Positions 6,332 through 6,982 of a DNA stretch of 6,982 nucleotides are shown here, in pieces (position 1 is the first letter of the stretch; each line of letters begins with the position of its first letter). Below the pieces are notes generated by a model. It saw nothing but the letters and a program-made list of their open reading frames with translations, was not told the origin of the DNA and did not search any database. The DNA comes from Pseudomonadota bacterium (GTDB lineage: Bacteria > Pseudomonadota > Alphaproteobacteria > Sphingomonadales > SMXR01): the NCBI GenBank assembly GCA_022568115.1, contig JADFFP010000064.1:1-6982 (forward strand). Reading direction: 5' to 3'. Both the position numbers and the translations under genes were made by a program.

Positions 6332-6982
6332 ATGATCGGGATAAAAACCGTGGCGCAAAAGGAAAAAAAGGCACCCGCAGGGAAAAAGACGGCTGAGGTC
6401 ACGCCGATGATGGCCCAGTTCCTGAAAATCAAGGCGGAAAACGCCGATTGCCTGCTGTTTTACCGCATGGGCGATTTTTACGAGCTGTTTTTTGACGATG
6501 CGGTGGCGGCGGCGGGGGCGCTCGATATCACCCTGACCAAACGGGGCCGGCATCTGGGCCAGGATATCCCGATGTGCGGGGTTCCGGTCCATGCCGCCGA
6601 CACTTACCTGGCGCGGCTGATCCGCAAGGGTTTCCGGGTGGCCGTGTGCGAGCAGGTCGAAGACCCGACGGAAGCCCGGAAACGGGGGCCAAAGGCGGTG
6701 GTCAAGCGTCAGGTGACCCGCCTGATCACCCCCGGCACCCTGACCGAGGATACCCTGCTGGACGCCCGGCGCCATAATTTCCTGGCCGCCCTCGGCCAGG
6801 CGGAGGGCCAGCTGTCGCTGGCGCTGGTGGATATGTCGACCGGCGATTTTTCGGTCATGCCGGCCTCCCCCGATACCCTCGATGGGGAGCTGACCAGGTT
6901 CAACCCCGGGGAAATCCTGATTGCCAAAGCTTACCTGGAGGGGGACGAAAATGCCCGCCTGTTGAGCCCCTGGGAGGATCGG
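6332..6982 (+). CDS. mutS: DNA mismatch repair protein MutS, 3' end cut by window edge
   Basis: N-terminal 217 residues of MutS, the mismatch-recognition ATPase of post-replicative repair (about 850-900 aa when whole). [11 protein letters not shown] (24-34) begins the mismatch-binding domain. [12 protein letters not shown] (46-57) holds the Phe-X-Glu motif, with F49 stacking on the mispair and E51 contacting the base. Also visible are ITLTKRG (66-72), [19 protein letters not shown] (79-97) and [10 protein letters not shown] (103-112). [11 protein letters not shown] (129-139) leads into the connector domain ([10 protein letters not shown], 164-173). The ATPase domain lies beyond the window. 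The start is ambiguous: ATG 6332 has AGAGGG immediately upstream, unusually close, while GTG 6350 in the same frame gives [13 protein letters not shown] and has GGGA about eight bases upstream. Either yields a short Lys-rich tail before the conserved TPMMAQ. Identity is secure; the first residues are not. Confidence 0.96.
   Translation, partial: MIGIKTVAQKEKKAPAGKKTAEVTPMMAQFLKIKAENADCLLFYRMGDFYELFFDDAVAAAGALDITLTKRGRHLGQDIPMCGVPVHAADTYLARLIRKGFRVAVCEQVEDPTEARKRGPKAVVKRQVTRLITPGTLTEDTLLDARRHNFLAALGQAEGQLSLALVDMSTGDFSVMPASPDTLDGELTRFNPGEILIAKAYLEGDENARLLSPWEDR

Overview
The window is about 7 kb of a GC-rich proteobacterial chromosome, most likely an alphaproteobacterium. The GshB, ComM, AmpG and MutS proteins look proteobacterial, and I recall gshB lying near comM in several alphaproteobacteria. 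That placement is from memory of protein style and gene neighbourhood, not from a search. All conserved genes are on the + strand.

Layout: (1) 1-915, glutathione synthetase gshB, lacking only its first few codons at the window edge, followed by a cupin gene that overlaps it by ATGA (912-1226). (2) 1227 to about 3300, an AT-rich accessory segment with codon use clearly different from its flanks. It holds two divergent genes for membrane-anchored proteins of unknown function and a 22-codon ORF, and closes with a rho-independent-like hairpin plus T-run. The leftward gene (2262 to 1301) has a signal peptide, a periplasmic linker, one membrane helix, a probable coiled coil and a C-terminal domain, but is split by a -1 frameshift near 2015. 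The rightward gene (2397-3194) encodes a two-helix membrane protein of 265 residues. A 134-bp region between them carries a good extended -10 promoter for the leftward gene and several short palindromes. (3) 3378-4901, comM/yifB, a full-length AAA+ helicase-type ATPase linked to natural transformation and branch migration. (4) 4942-6249, an AmpG-type muropeptide permease of the MFS. (5) 6332-6982, the 5' part of mutS, running off the window edge.

The conserved genes cover thiol/redox homeostasis (gshB), DNA uptake/recombination (comM), cell-wall recycling (ampG) and mismatch repair (mutS). They look like ordinary housekeeping neighbours rather than one pathway. The part most likely to be new is the AT-rich insert between the gshB-cupin pair and comM: a small divergent module of orphan membrane proteins with its own promoter and terminator. 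No integrase, transposase, att repeats, tRNA, rRNA or CRISPR array is visible, so how it arrived is unknown. Nothing in the window proves it is a defence or signalling system.
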